From an uncultured Verrucomicrobiota bacterium (GTDB lineage: Bacteria > Verrucomicrobiota > Verrucomicrobiia > Limisphaerales > UBA9464): a DNA stretch of 64,000 nt. The stretch is from contig CAIVQH010000060.1 in assembly GCA_903907995.1 (NCBI GenBank), positions 62,001 through 126,000 on the forward strand. The letters are read 5' to 3'. The translations under genes and the position numbers were made by a program. Below, in pieces: positions 54,271 to 62,367 of this stretch (positions are counted from its first letter, which is position 1; each line of letters opens with the position of its first letter). Below the pieces are notes generated by a model. That model saw only the letters and a list, made by a program, of their open reading frames with translations, made no database searches and was not told where the DNA came from.

Positions 54271-54915
54271 ATGAAGTCACTCGCCGAGTGCCGGCTCTAC
54301 ACCTTTGTGGATACCGCCTACCTTGCCGGTCGTGATCCGGCAGTTTTGACGCGCCAGCTCTGCGAAGGGGGTTCCGACCTGATTCAGTTGCGGGCAAAGG
54401 GAGCCCCAGAGTCGGAGGTGCGCCGATTGGCGGTAGCCATTCACCCGATCACCCATGCGGCAGGCGTGCGCCTGGTCATCAACGATCATCTCGCCATCGC
54501 CTGCGAAACAGGCGCGGAAGTCTGTCATCTGGGGCAGGAAGATTTCTTCGATTCCGGCCATGCCCATGTCACGCAACTCCGGACCGGCGGGCATCGCCCC
54601 GAGATCGGTCTGAGTACGCATGCGCCCGAGCAGGCCAAGCGCGCCCTGGGGGCCGGAGCCGATTACATTGCCATCGGGCCGGTCTTTGCGACCGGCACGA
54701 AGCCGACGGCGGCGCCCGTGACGCTGCAGTACGTGCGCTGGGCGGCGGCGAATGTTCCGGTGCCGTGGTTCGCCATCGGCGGAATCACTCTGGACAATCT
54801 GGATGCGGTGCTCGCGGCCGGCGCGACGCGCATCTGCGTGGTTTCGGCAATTCTTAACGCGTCCGACGTGGCGGCGGCCTGCCGTGAATTCCGACGTCGG
54901 CTGCCGGGGGGGTAG
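54271..54915 (+). CDS. thiE: Thiamine-phosphate synthase
   Basis: This 214-residue TIM barrel joins the thiazole and pyrimidine halves of thiamine. Motifs include DLIQLRAKGA, LVINDHLAIACETGAEVCHLGQEDF, IGLSTHAPEQAKRALGAGADYIAIGPVFATGTKP (phosphate-binding and the GPVF..T loop) and WFAIGGITLDNL. It has no other thiamine gene beside it. It converges with the YggU gene, seven bases apart. Confidence 0.93.
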   Translation: MKSLAECRLYTFVDTAYLAGRDPAVLTRQLCEGGSDLIQLRAKGAPESEVRRLAVAIHPITHAAGVRLVINDHLAIACETGAEVCHLGQEDFFDSGHAHVTQLRTGGHRPEIGLSTHAPEQAKRALGAGADYIAIGPVFATGTKPTAAPVTLQYVRWAAANVPVPWFAIGGITLDNLDAVLAAGATRICVVSAILNASDVAAACREFRRRLPGG

Positions 54916-54922
54916 AAATTCG

Positions 54923-55219
54923 CTAAAATCCCAGGCGCTTGGCTGCCAGCTCCAGGCTCAGCCCCTCCGCTCGGAAGACCTTGTGGGGTGAGGTCTGCCC
55001 CCTGATCAGGGACACCGCCCGGCGCGGGCAGCCCAGCGTGGTGGCGATGAAATCTGTCAACGCCTCATTGGCGGCGTGATCAACCGGCCGAGCCGTGATC
55101 CGGATCTTCAGTTCAGTCCCCAGAAGGCCCGCAATCTCATTGCGACGGGCGCGTGGCTGGGCCTTCACGCTGAGCCAGAGCGCCCCGTCGTGTTCGCTCA
55201 GGCAGGGAGGAGGGTTCAT
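54923..55219 (-). CDS. YggU-family (DUF167) protein
   Basis: This 98-residue protein contains LWLSVKAQPRARRNEIAG and ITARPVDHAANEALTDFIA, the DUF167 core. The start at 55219 overlaps the YggT stop by four bases (ATGA), the usual YggT-YggU linkage. The function is unknown. Longer in-frame readings upstream lie inside yggT and were rejected. Confidence 0.88.
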   Translation of the reverse strand: MNPPPCLSEHDGALWLSVKAQPRARRNEIAGLLGTELKIRITARPVDHAANEALTDFIATTLGCPRRAVSLIRGQTSPHKVFRAEGLSLELAAKRLGF

Positions 55220-56058
55220 CGGCCGAGCCACTGGTAGGCTTCTATGAGCGCGATTTTCAGAGCCTCGCCCGTGACGAGCACCAGGACGGCGGCGATCAAC
55301 GGGTTGAAATCGAACCGCCCGATGCGGGCGGGCAGCCATTCCAAGGGACGCAGCAGACGTCCGCCGGTGCTGCGGACAAATTCCCAAAGTGAGTGATCAC
55401 CCAGATAGACATAGTCATGCACGAGCCGGAGCACCAGCAAGGTGGCCAGCAGCCACCGTATCGGCAGCCAGACGGCCAGCCCCACCACCGACGACTGGGT
55501 GAGGAGGCGTCCGATCGTGAGGGGCTCCGGCGGCAGCACGCCAATCTGTCGCAGTCCCAGGGTAATCATGATCCAGGCAATCGCCATGGTCAGGATGGGT
55601 GCGAGCAGAACTGCCGCCAGCGGCCATTGGGCGGTGGAACCGGCCAGCTCGCGCACCCAGCGTGACAATCCGGCCGGATCGCCTTCGCGACGCCCCAGCG
55701 AGGCCAGCAGCATCAGGCCGGCCCGAAACAGCAGCAGGCACCAGGCGAAACTGAGGAACGAGAAGGCCAGCAGCCGCTTCGGATCATCCGCGCGAAAGGC
55801 CAGCGATACCGGCCCGGGAGCCAGGGTGGGAGTCCAGTCCAGCACCGGAGCAAGCGTCGCGTAGAGCAGGGGCCGGATGGCCAGCAGCACCACGAGGGCC
55901 AGCGGATAGAGCCAGCGGCGGGCCCGGCGTGTCTCCACGGGCTTGAGATTGGAGAGCAATGTGCCCGCCCCACGAATCTGTGCCGGCTGCCCGTCACTGT
56001 GCCAGGAAAGCCAGAGCACCAAACCGATCAGGTTCAGGAGCTGGTCAATGAGCGCCAT
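55216..56058 (-). CDS. YggT family membrane protein
   Basis: This 280-residue protein has several membrane helices and the YggT signature at the end: LRPLEWLPARIGRFDFNPLIAAVLVLV. YggT proteins are thought to be involved in membrane homeostasis or osmotic tolerance. It is coupled to the YggU gene downstream. The sequence upstream of the start holds the terminator of sucD. Confidence 0.85.
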   Translation of the reverse strand: MALIDQLLNLIGLVLWLSWHSDGQPAQIRGAGTLLSNLKPVETRRARRWLYPLALVVLLAIRPLLYATLAPVLDWTPTLAPGPVSLAFRADDPKRLLAFSFLSFAWCLLLFRAGLMLLASLGRREGDPAGLSRWVRELAGSTAQWPLAAVLLAPILTMAIAWIMITLGLRQIGVLPPEPLTIGRLLTQSSVVGLAVWLPIRWLLATLLVLRLVHDYVYLGDHSLWEFVRSTGGRLLRPLEWLPARIGRFDFNPLIAAVLVLVTGEALKIALIEAYQWLGR

Positions 56059-56139
56059 GCGTTCTGGGATTCTTTTAGGACCTTAAAGCCGACTCCGAAC
56101 TGGCCGCACCGCTTCAGCAACTTTTCTCCGGCGAGAAAA

Positions 56140-56162
56140 AGGCCGGGCGAAAAGCCCGGCCT
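56140..56162 (-). terminator. Rho-independent terminator of sucD
   Basis: A 9-bp stem (AGGCCGGGC and GCCCGGCCT, five-base loop) is followed on the minus strand directly by TTTTTCTCG. It begins 18 bases after the sucD stop and is the clearest terminator in the window. Confidence 0.92.
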
Positions 56163-56180
56163 GAGGTGGAACTGAACGGC

Positions 56181-57104
56181 TCAGGAGAGCGTCACGCCCA
56201 TGGTCTGGGCCACGCGGATGAGGGCGTCGGCCATGTCGCTGGGGGTGGCGGCGACTTCGATGCCGCACTCCTTGAAAACGGCAATCTTGGCGGCGGCGGT
56301 GTCTTCCGCGCCGCCGATGACGGCGCCGGCGTGCCCCATGCGGCGGCCGGCCGGGGCGGTCGAGCCGGCGATGAAGCCGGCGACCGGCTTCTTGCAATGG
56401 GCCTTCACCCAGCGGGCGGCCTCGACTTCGGCACTGCCGCCGATCTCGCCGATCATGATGATGCCGACGGTCTCGGGGTCGTCGTTGAAGAGTTTGATGA
56501 CGTCGAGGTGCGAGGTGCCGTTGACCGGGTCGCCACCAATGCCGACGCAGGTGCTCTGGCCGATGCCCTTGACCGTGAGCTGATACACCGCCTCGTAGGT
56601 CAAGGTGCCGGAGCGCGAAACGACGCCCACGCGGCCCTTTTTGTGGATATAACCGGGCGCTATGCCGATGCGGCAGCCGCCCTTGGAGCCCTCACCAGTG
56701 CCTGGAGTGACCACGCCGGGGCAGTTCGGGCCGACCAGCCGGGTCTTGCTGCCCTGCATGGCACGCTTCACGCGGATCATGTCCTTCACCGGAATGCCCT
56801 CGGTGATGGCCACGGCCAGTTCCAGCCCGGCCGCAACTCCCTCGAGAATGGCGTCACCGGCGAACGGCGGCGGCACGAAGATGGCCGAAACGGTCGCGCC
56901 GGTTTCGCGCGCGGCATCGGCCACGGAGTTGAAGATGGGGACCTTGTGGCCGCCATGCTCGAAGAACTGGCCGCCTTTGCCCGGGGTGACGCCGGCAACG
57001 ACCAATGTGCCGTAATCCAGCGAGAGCTTCGCGTGGCGACCGCCGAAGTCGCCGGTAATGCCCTGAACAAGAATCTTGGTTTGAGGAGTAACGAGAATGG
57101 CCAT
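56181..57104 (-). CDS. sucD: Succinyl-CoA synthetase subunit alpha
   Basis: This 307-residue subunit binds CoA and carries the phosphorylated His of the enzyme that converts succinyl-CoA to succinate with GTP/ATP formation. The CoA-binding Rossmann start is [28 protein letters not shown] follows, NCPGVVTPG is typical, and the catalytic His lies in GHAGAVIGG. The length matches the family. Its partner sucC lies upstream with a glyoxalase-family gene between, which breaks the usual sucCD adjacency. Confidence 0.96.
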   Translation of the reverse strand: MAILVTPQTKILVQGITGDFGGRHAKLSLDYGTLVVAGVTPGKGGQFFEHGGHKVPIFNSVADAARETGATVSAIFVPPPFAGDAILEGVAAGLELAVAITEGIPVKDMIRVKRAMQGSKTRLVGPNCPGVVTPGTGEGSKGGCRIGIAPGYIHKKGRVGVVSRSGTLTYEAVYQLTVKGIGQSTCVGIGGDPVNGTSHLDVIKLFNDDPETVGIIMIGEIGGSAEVEAARWVKAHCKKPVAGFIAGSTAPAGRRMGHAGAVIGGAEDTAAAKIAVFKECGIEVAATPSDMADALIRVAQTMGVTLS

Positions 57105-57115
57105 GGGAATGAAAG

Positions 57116-57147
57116 AGTAGTCAGTAAACGGTGATCAGTGGTCAGTG
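57116..57147. repeat. TCAGT-type intergenic repeat overlapping a stop codon
   Basis: Imperfect tandem AGTAGTCAGTAAACGGTGATCAGTGGTCAGTG lies between the glyoxalase-family gene and sucD. The stop codon of the glyoxalase gene (57142-57144) is inside it. Comparable TCAGT/TCAGTGG tracts occur between genes in several bacterial groups. Confidence 0.55.
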
Positions 57148-57519
57148 CGGCGCGGCGTGGCGCTTGTGGATGCACACCACGTTTTTGTCGGGATCGAAAA
57201 TGAATGCCATCTGGCAGACGGGTGTGGGAAAGGCTTCCATTTTGAAGGCCACATTCCGGGCCTTCAGCTCGGCGATGGCGGCGTCGAAATCTTCCATTTC
57301 AAGGGCCACGCAACAGCCCTCGGAGGTCGGATTCCAACCCGGTGCCACGCCCAAGGAAAGCGTGCCGGCTCCGATGTCATATTCGGTCCACTGCATGCCG
57401 CCGGGCTCGCCGACAAGCATGGTGGGCTTCAAGCCCAGCACGCCTTCGTAGAAGGCGCGCGACCGGGCCATGTCCGTGACCGGATAGCAGGAGAAGGCGA
57501 TTTCGGCGACTTTGAGCAT
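57142..57519 (-). CDS. VOC/glyoxalase-family protein
   Basis: This 125-residue protein of the vicinal-oxygen-chelate fold has two beta-alpha-beta-beta-beta halves: FSCYPVTDMARSRAFYEGVLGLKP at the start and MAFIFDPDKNVVCIHKRH at the end. Metal-ligand residues cannot be fixed with certainty. It sits between sucC and sucD, with 32 bases to sucC and 37 bases to sucD. This is an unusual insertion into the operon; the substrate is unknown. Its stop lies in the TCAGT-type repeat. Confidence 0.85.
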   Translation of the reverse strand: MLKVAEIAFSCYPVTDMARSRAFYEGVLGLKPTMLVGEPGGMQWTEYDIGAGTLSLGVAPGWNPTSEGCCVALEMEDFDAAIAELKARNVAFKMEAFPTPVCQMAFIFDPDKNVVCIHKRHAAPH

Positions 57520-57551
57520 AAGCCGTAAGTGACTTGGCGGCCCACCAAGGA

Positions 57552-58736
57552 TTAGGCGGCGACCAGCTTCACGATCTTCTGTGCGGCATCCGCCATCGTG
57601 TCGCCGGAGACCAGCGCGAGGCCGGAGCTGGCGAGCGTGGCCTTGCCGGCGGTGACGTTGTTGCCTTCGAGGCGGACGACCAGGGGCAGCTTCAGGCCGA
57701 CTTCCTTCACCGCCTCCACAATGCCGGTGGCGATCACGTTGCAGTCCATGATGCCGCCGAAGATGTTCACCAGGATGCCCTTCACGTTGGTATCGCCGAG
57801 GATGATCTTGAAGGCCGCGACGACCTGTTCCTTCGAAGCTCCACCCCCGACGTCCAGGAAGTTGGCCGGCGTGCCGCCGAAATGCTTGATGATGTCCATC
57901 GTGCTCATCGCGAGGCCTGCGCCGTTTACGAGGCAGGCGATGTTGCCATCGAGCGCGATGTAGCTGAGCGAGTGCTTGGAGGCCTCGATTTCCTTCGGGT
58001 CTTCCTCATTGAGGTCCCGGAGCCCGGTGATGAGCGGGTGCCGGTAGAGGCCGTTGTCGTCGAACGACACCTTCGCATCCAGCGCGAGCACCTCGTCGGT
58101 CGGTGTGGTGATGAGCGGGTTGATCTCGATCATCGCGGCATCGGTCTCCCAATACATCGTGTAGAGGGCGCGGATCAGCTTGCCGGCGTTCTTCCCCTCG
58201 GCGGCATTGAAGCCGAGCTTGAAGATCAGCTCACGCACCTGGAAATCAGCCAGGCCGTAGGCGGGATCGACATGGACCTTGTGGATTTTCTCCGGCGTTT
58301 CGTGCGCGACCTTCTCAATTTCCACACCGCCTTCGGTCGAGGCGACAATGACCGGGCGCGACGTGGCGCGATCCAGCAGGATGGCGAGGTAGTATTCCTT
58401 TTTGATCTCGCTTGCGACCGTGAAGTAGATCGTCTGCACCTTGCGGCCGGCCGGGCCGGTTTGGGCGGTGACGAGGGTGTTGCCCAGCATCTTGCCGGCA
58501 ATCTCCTTCGCGTCCGCCTTGGTCTTGCAGAACTTCACGCCACCCTTGAAGCCGTCGGTGAACGTGCCCTTACCGCGTCCGCCGGCGTGAATCTGCGACT
58601 TCACCATGGTCGGGCCGTCGGGAAGCCGGGTGAGCGCGGTGATGAAATCCTCGGGCGTGGTGGCGGCGGCACCACGGGGGACGGGCACGCCGTACTTCTC
58701 GAGCAGGGCCTTGGCTTGGTATTCGTGAATGTTCAT
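57552..58736 (-). CDS. sucC: Succinyl-CoA synthetase subunit beta
   Basis: This 394-residue subunit has an N-terminal ATP-grasp domain (MNIHEYQAKALLEKYGVPVPRG, KSQIHAGGRGKG, GGVEIEKVAHETPE) and a C-terminal CoA-ligase domain (ARLEGNNVTAGKATLASSG). It provides the nucleotide-binding half for the sucD product. The start at 58736 is the classic MNIHEYQAK. The vapC gene ends nine bases upstream. Confidence 0.96.
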   Translation of the reverse strand: MNIHEYQAKALLEKYGVPVPRGAAATTPEDFITALTRLPDGPTMVKSQIHAGGRGKGTFTDGFKGGVKFCKTKADAKEIAGKMLGNTLVTAQTGPAGRKVQTIYFTVASEIKKEYYLAILLDRATSRPVIVASTEGGVEIEKVAHETPEKIHKVHVDPAYGLADFQVRELIFKLGFNAAEGKNAGKLIRALYTMYWETDAAMIEINPLITTPTDEVLALDAKVSFDDNGLYRHPLITGLRDLNEEDPKEIEASKHSLSYIALDGNIACLVNGAGLAMSTMDIIKHFGGTPANFLDVGGGASKEQVVAAFKIILGDTNVKGILVNIFGGIMDCNVIATGIVEAVKEVGLKLPLVVRLEGNNVTAGKATLASSGLALVSGDTMADAAQKIVKLVAA

Positions 58737-58745
58737 GAAAGTCGG

Positions 58746-59162
58746 TCAGCGCAGATCGTCCAGTGAATTGAGGACCCGCAGATTGGGAACGTCGTAGAAG
58801 TGATTGTCGAGCGTCAGAACGGCGGCGTCCAGCCTTTGGGCGCTGGCCGCGATGATGAGGTCCTGGGCGGGCAGGGTGATGCCCTTGCGGTCGAGCTGCC
58901 AGGCGATGTCGGTGGCGGCATCCCACATGCGGAAATCTGTGGAAGCGTAAAGCATCACCGACATGAACCGGCGAAGGGCGTCGCGAAGCCGCGGTGTCCG
59001 CATGCCACGCAACACCTCCATCTGCACCATGCCGCACGTGGCCAGGTCCATGTGCCGGGCACGGCTGGAAAGCTCAAAAGCAGGATCCTTTTGCTGACGC
59101 AGCAGTTGAATGAACATGCTGCTATCCACCAACACCGCCGTGATCTCACGGTCATTTTCCAT
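58746..59162 (-). CDS. vapC: PIN-domain toxin VapC
   Basis: This 138-residue PIN-domain ribonuclease has the conserved acidic residues in LVDSSMFIQLL (Asp13), VQMEVLRGM (Glu50), and AQDLIIAASA and LDNHFYD (Asp residues). Such toxins cleave specific RNAs. It overlaps the antitoxin gene by 11 bases. The pair sits between sucC and gltA, where a toxin-antitoxin module is unexpected. Confidence 0.88.
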   Translation of the reverse strand: MENDREITAVLVDSSMFIQLLRQQKDPAFELSSRARHMDLATCGMVQMEVLRGMRTPRLRDALRRFMSVMLYASTDFRMWDAATDIAWQLDRKGITLPAQDLIIAASAQRLDAAVLTLDNHFYDVPNLRVLNSLDDLR

Positions 59163-59391
59163 GCCGTGCGGTCTTCACTCCCCGGCTGGCGAGGATGTCA
59201 TAGCCAGGCTCGACGGCTTCGTTAAGTTCGGCCGCAGTGAACCCCAACCCGGTCTTGGCGTAGGCCCGCAATTTGTACCGCCGGTCCATTTCGTGGAGCG
59301 CGGCATTGATCGTCTCGGTCTTGCTTTCGAAGCCGTAAGCCCCTTTCACCTCTTCGAGCAGGGCTTCGTCAATGTGCATCGTCATCTTCAT
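59152..59391 (-). CDS. vapB: VapB-type antitoxin
   Basis: From ATG 59391, the 79-residue antitoxin starts KMTMHIDEALLEEVKGAYGFESKTETINAALHEMDRRYKL, a ribbon-helix-helix DNA-binding part followed by a C-terminal tail expected to bind VapC. A longer reading (59427) adds 12 residues but overlaps the operator palindrome. The next start (59385) is also possible. The palindrome at the start is the likely self-repression site. Confidence 0.85.
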   Translation of the reverse strand: MKMTMHIDEALLEEVKGAYGFESKTETINAALHEMDRRYKLRAYAKTGLGFTAAELNEAVEPGYDILASRGVKTARHGK

Positions 59392-59410
59392 GCCATACTC
59401 AGTATGGCAT
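59390..59410. promoter_or_regulatory. Palindromic operator at the vapBC start
   Basis: A perfect 10-bp inverted repeat (ATGCCATACT, one central base, AGTATGGCAT) overlaps the vapB start codon region. It is the expected position for VapB/VapBC autorepression. The sequence upstream (TTGCGG ... CATACT, spacing 15) could be the promoter, so repressor binding would block it. No experimental proof. Confidence 0.7.
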
Positions 59411-59448
59411 ATTCTGGTTTGCCGCAATCGTTTTTTCCATTCAGCGGG

Positions 59449-60591
59449 TCACCGCTGCGCGATCGGCACGACTTTCAGCCCGACCGGCCCGGTATAAACG
59501 GACTGAGGACGGATGAGCCGGTTGTCGGCGAGTTGCTCCAGGACGTGCGCCGTCCAGCCGCTGGTGCGGGCGATGGCAAAGATCGGGGTGAACAGGTCGG
59601 TGGGGATGCCGAGGCTGTAATAGACCGTCGCGCTGTAGAAATCGACGTTCGCGTTCAGGCCCTTTTCCTTGAGCATCAGCTCGGCGATCCGCTCCGACAT
59701 CTGGATCCATTTGGAATCGCCCAGCTCGGCGCTCAGGATCAGGGCCATGCGCTTGAGGTGCGGCGCGCGGGGGTCCAGCACTTTGTAAACGCGGTGCCCA
59801 ATGCCCATGATCTTGCGCTTTTGCGCGAGGCAGTCGGCGACATAGGCATCCACCTTGTCGAGCGAACCGATCTCCTGAAGCATCTTGATGACCCCCTCGT
59901 TGGCCCCGCCGTGCAGCGGCCCCTTGAGCGTGCCAATGGCCGTGGTGATGGCCGAATACATGTCGCTGAGCGTCGCGATGGTCACGCGGGCGCTGAACGT
60001 CGAGGCGTTCATGCCGTGGTCCGCATGGAGCACGTAGCACAGGTCCATCGTGTTGATCTTCTCGGCGGACGGCTTTTCACCGTCGATCATCCAGAGGAAA
60101 TTGGCGGCTTCACCCAGTGTGGGATCGGGATGCACCAGGGGGAGGCCCTGCCGGGAACGGTGGAAATAGGCCATCACCACCGGAATCTGGGCGATCAGGC
60201 GCTGCGCCTTGCGGCGCTGGGCATCCATCGTGTCATCGTCGGCGATGCTGTCATAGCAGCCGAGCGCGCTCACCCCGGTGCGGAGCGCGTGCATCGGGGG
60301 GCAGTCCTTCGGCAGCTTGGTGATCAGCTCGACCACGCCCTGCGGGATCTCGCGATAACCGGCGAGCACCGTCTTTAAATGGGCCAGCTCCTTCTCATTC
60401 GGCAGATGGTTGTGATGGAGCAGATGGACGACCTCCTCGTAGCTGACCTTGCCGGCCAGCTCGTCGATGTCGTAGCCGCAGTAAATGAGCTGCCCGATGT
60501 CACCGCGCACATCACTCAGTCGCGTATGCGCGGCGATGACGCCTTCGAGGCCTTTGGAGACGGCGGATGGACTGGCGGCAGGCGGGGTCAT
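59449..60591 (-). CDS. gltA: Citrate synthase
   Basis: This 380-residue dimeric-type enzyme condenses oxaloacetate and acetyl-CoA. Catalytic wording is GPLHGGANEGVIKML, MGIGHRVYKVLDPRA and NANVDFYSATVY with the active Asp. RAPHLK and the N-terminal SDVRGDIGQLIYCGYDI are typical of the short bacterial/archaeal form. The start at 60591 (MTPPAASPSAVSKG) was chosen because the longer reading adds non-family residues. It could also act as a 2-methylcitrate synthase. Confidence 0.94.
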   Translation of the reverse strand: MTPPAASPSAVSKGLEGVIAAHTRLSDVRGDIGQLIYCGYDIDELAGKVSYEEVVHLLHHNHLPNEKELAHLKTVLAGYREIPQGVVELITKLPKDCPPMHALRTGVSALGCYDSIADDDTMDAQRRKAQRLIAQIPVVMAYFHRSRQGLPLVHPDPTLGEAANFLWMIDGEKPSAEKINTMDLCYVLHADHGMNASTFSARVTIATLSDMYSAITTAIGTLKGPLHGGANEGVIKMLQEIGSLDKVDAYVADCLAQKRKIMGIGHRVYKVLDPRAPHLKRMALILSAELGDSKWIQMSERIAELMLKEKGLNANVDFYSATVYYSLGIPTDLFTPIFAIARTSGWTAHVLEQLADNRLIRPQSVYTGPVGLKVVPIAQR

Positions 60592-60692
60592 CGTTAGAAA
60601 ATCATTCCCAATTGAAACAAAAACCGGGCGGGAGTCTGTTGGCCGCTGTGAGCCAGCGTCAACGGATTTCCCGGTAACGGGCACAGCAAAGC

Positions 60693-61478
60693 ATGTCGGC
60701 AGCCAAGTTTTGGCAAATGGCGCTGCGTCCGTCACACTGCTGCCGCCCTGTTTTGAAAATCTCCATCGTCATCCCCGCCTTCAACGAGGAGAAACTGCTT
60801 TCCGCCACGCTTTCTGCGGTCCGGGTCGCCCGGGGATCTCTGACGAAACGGGGGTGGGATTCTGAGGTCATTGTCTGTGACAACAATTCCACTGACCGTA
60901 CCGCCGAGATCGCCCGCGGAGGAGGGGCGGTGGTGGTGTTTGAGCCGGTGAACCAGATTGGGCGAGCCCGTAACTGCGGGGCTGCCGCCGCGACGGGCGA
61001 TTGGATTCTGTTCGTCGATGCCGATTCGGAGCCGTCCCCGGAGCTTTTTGCCGACATGGCGGAGGCCATCGCCAGCGGGCTGGTCATGGTCGGGGGCTCC
61101 ACCTTGCGGACCGAAAAGACCGACTGGTGGTACGCCCTGTTTGCGGTCCTCTGGTGCTCGTGGAGCCGGCTGGCGAAGCATCTGGCCGGGTCCTTCATCT
61201 TCGTCGAGGCGGCGGCGTTCCGGGAGATCGGCGGCTTCTCCAACCAGTTCTTCGCGGCAGAAGAACTTGACCTCACGTTGCGTCTCAAGCGTCTGGCCCG
61301 GCAGCGGGGAAAGCGCGTGGTGATTCTCCACCGGCACCCGCTCCTGACCTCGGCGCGGAAGGCCAAGCTCTATTCGTTCCGAGAGACGATGGTTTTCCTG
61401 ATGCGGACCGTCCTGCGCCCCAAGAAGATGCTCTCCAACCGCGACGAATGCGCGATCTGGTACGACGGCCGCCGGTGA
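60693..61478 (+). CDS. Family 2 glycosyltransferase
   Basis: This protein of up to 261 residues has a GT-A fold: ISIVIPAFNEEKLLSATLSAV, VCDNNSTDRTAEIA, GRARNCGAAAATGDWILFVDADSEP (DxD-type motif), GSFIFVEAAAFREIGGF and EELDLTLRLKR. It transfers a sugar to an unknown acceptor. The core starts at residue 22 of the longest reading, and a TTG there is a possible start. It is divergent from gltA. Confidence 0.88.
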   Translation: MSAAKFWQMALRPSHCCRPVLKISIVIPAFNEEKLLSATLSAVRVARGSLTKRGWDSEVIVCDNNSTDRTAEIARGGGAVVVFEPVNQIGRARNCGAAAATGDWILFVDADSEPSPELFADMAEAIASGLVMVGGSTLRTEKTDWWYALFAVLWCSWSRLAKHLAGSFIFVEAAAFREIGGFSNQFFAAEELDLTLRLKRLARQRGKRVVILHRHPLLTSARKAKLYSFRETMVFLMRTVLRPKKMLSNRDECAIWYDGRR

Positions 61479-61485
61479 GGGCTGA

Positions 61486-61516
61486 AAGGATGAATTAGGA
61501 AGGATGAAGGATGAAA
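61486..61516 (+). repeat. GGATGAA heptamer repeat, copy 2
   Basis: Three GGATGAA units separated by short spacers lie 8 bases after the stop of the glycosyltransferase gene. It matches 36240-36270 except for a few bases. No gene lies between it and the end of marC. Confidence 0.6.
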
Positions 61517-61574
61517 CGGGGATCAGCCGGGACGGAGTACGGATGCGGGGAACCGGCAGCGCGGCTTCAGTTTC

Positions 61575-62216
61575 TTACGCCGACGGAAAGGTGATCAGTT
61601 TCAGTTCCTTGAGGGCATTGAGCAGGAACTGAAACGCGATGGCCGCCAGCAGCAGGCCCATGATGCGGGTGGTGATGCGCATCGCGATGGGGCTGATCCA
61701 TTTCGTGGTCCGCGCGCCGATCGCCAGGATCACGTAGCTCGCGAAACACACGAGCAGGATGCAGCCAAACAGGACGCCGTGGAGCACCCATGAGTCCGCC
61801 TTCGCCTGAAGGAGCACCACCGTCGAGATGGCCCCGGGCCCGGCCAGCATGGGCACGGCGAGCGGCGTCACCGCGATATCCTCCTTCACGGTGCCGGCGT
61901 CGGTTTCCTCCTGGGTCTCATGCACGCGTGAACGCTTGGCGTTAAGCATGTCCAGCGCGATGAGGAGTAGCACGACGCTGCCGGCCATCTGGAACGCCGG
62001 AATGGTGATGCCGAGGTAGTGGAAAATCCATCGGCCGGCCACGGCGAAGACCAGCAGCAGGGCGGCGCAAACCGTGCATGCGAGCCGGGCCATCTTCACC
62101 CGCTCGTCCGGGGTGTTTTGCGAGGTCATCGCCAGAAACGCCGGGACCGTCGCGACCGGATCAATAATCACGAACAGCGAGCTCAGGGCGAGCAGGGCGT
62201 ATTCGGTGAGGGACAT
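61575..62216 (-). CDS. MarC family integral membrane protein
   Basis: This 213-residue protein has six membrane helices. Family wording is IDPVATVPAFLAMTSQNTPDERVKMARLA and VTPLAVPMLAGPGAISTVVLL. It was once linked to multiple antibiotic resistance in E. coli, but the function of the family is unknown. It is next to the RND pump gene on the same strand, 151 bases away. Confidence 0.9.
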   Translation of the reverse strand: MSLTEYALLALSSLFVIIDPVATVPAFLAMTSQNTPDERVKMARLACTVCAALLLVFAVAGRWIFHYLGITIPAFQMAGSVVLLLIALDMLNAKRSRVHETQEETDAGTVKEDIAVTPLAVPMLAGPGAISTVVLLQAKADSWVLHGVLFGCILLVCFASYVILAIGARTTKWISPIAMRITTRIMGLLLAAIAFQFLLNALKELKLITFPSA

Positions 62217-62255
62217 GGGTGGAGTCGCGGTTGGCAGGGATGGTTACATTCCCAT

Positions 62256-62347
62256 CTCAATCATGCTCATGCTCTTGCTCTTGATCACTTTGCTCCAGTC
62301 CATTTTGCAGCTTAATGATCACGAGTAAGATTAAGCGCAAGCGCAAG
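62256..62347. repeat. Hexamer-periodic imperfect inverted repeat
   Basis: Left arm 62256-62287 (CTCAATCATGCTCATGCTCT...TGATCA) and right arm 62316-62347 (TGATCACGAGTAAGATTAAGCG...) are imperfect reverse complements of each other, with about 20 of 32 positions matching and full pairing at the TGATCA ends. Both show a six-base rhythm (GCTCAT/GCTCTT, AAGATT/AAGCGC). The 28-base space between holds no gene. It follows the RND gene's stop on the minus strand and could form its terminator. Confidence 0.55.
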
Positions 62348-62367
62348 ACAACGCCGGTTTATTCCAG

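Noticed and set aside
59442-59457. CAGCGG/CCGCTG hairpin at the gltA stop as terminator
   Set aside because: On the minus strand it is followed by an A-rich, not T-rich, stretch.
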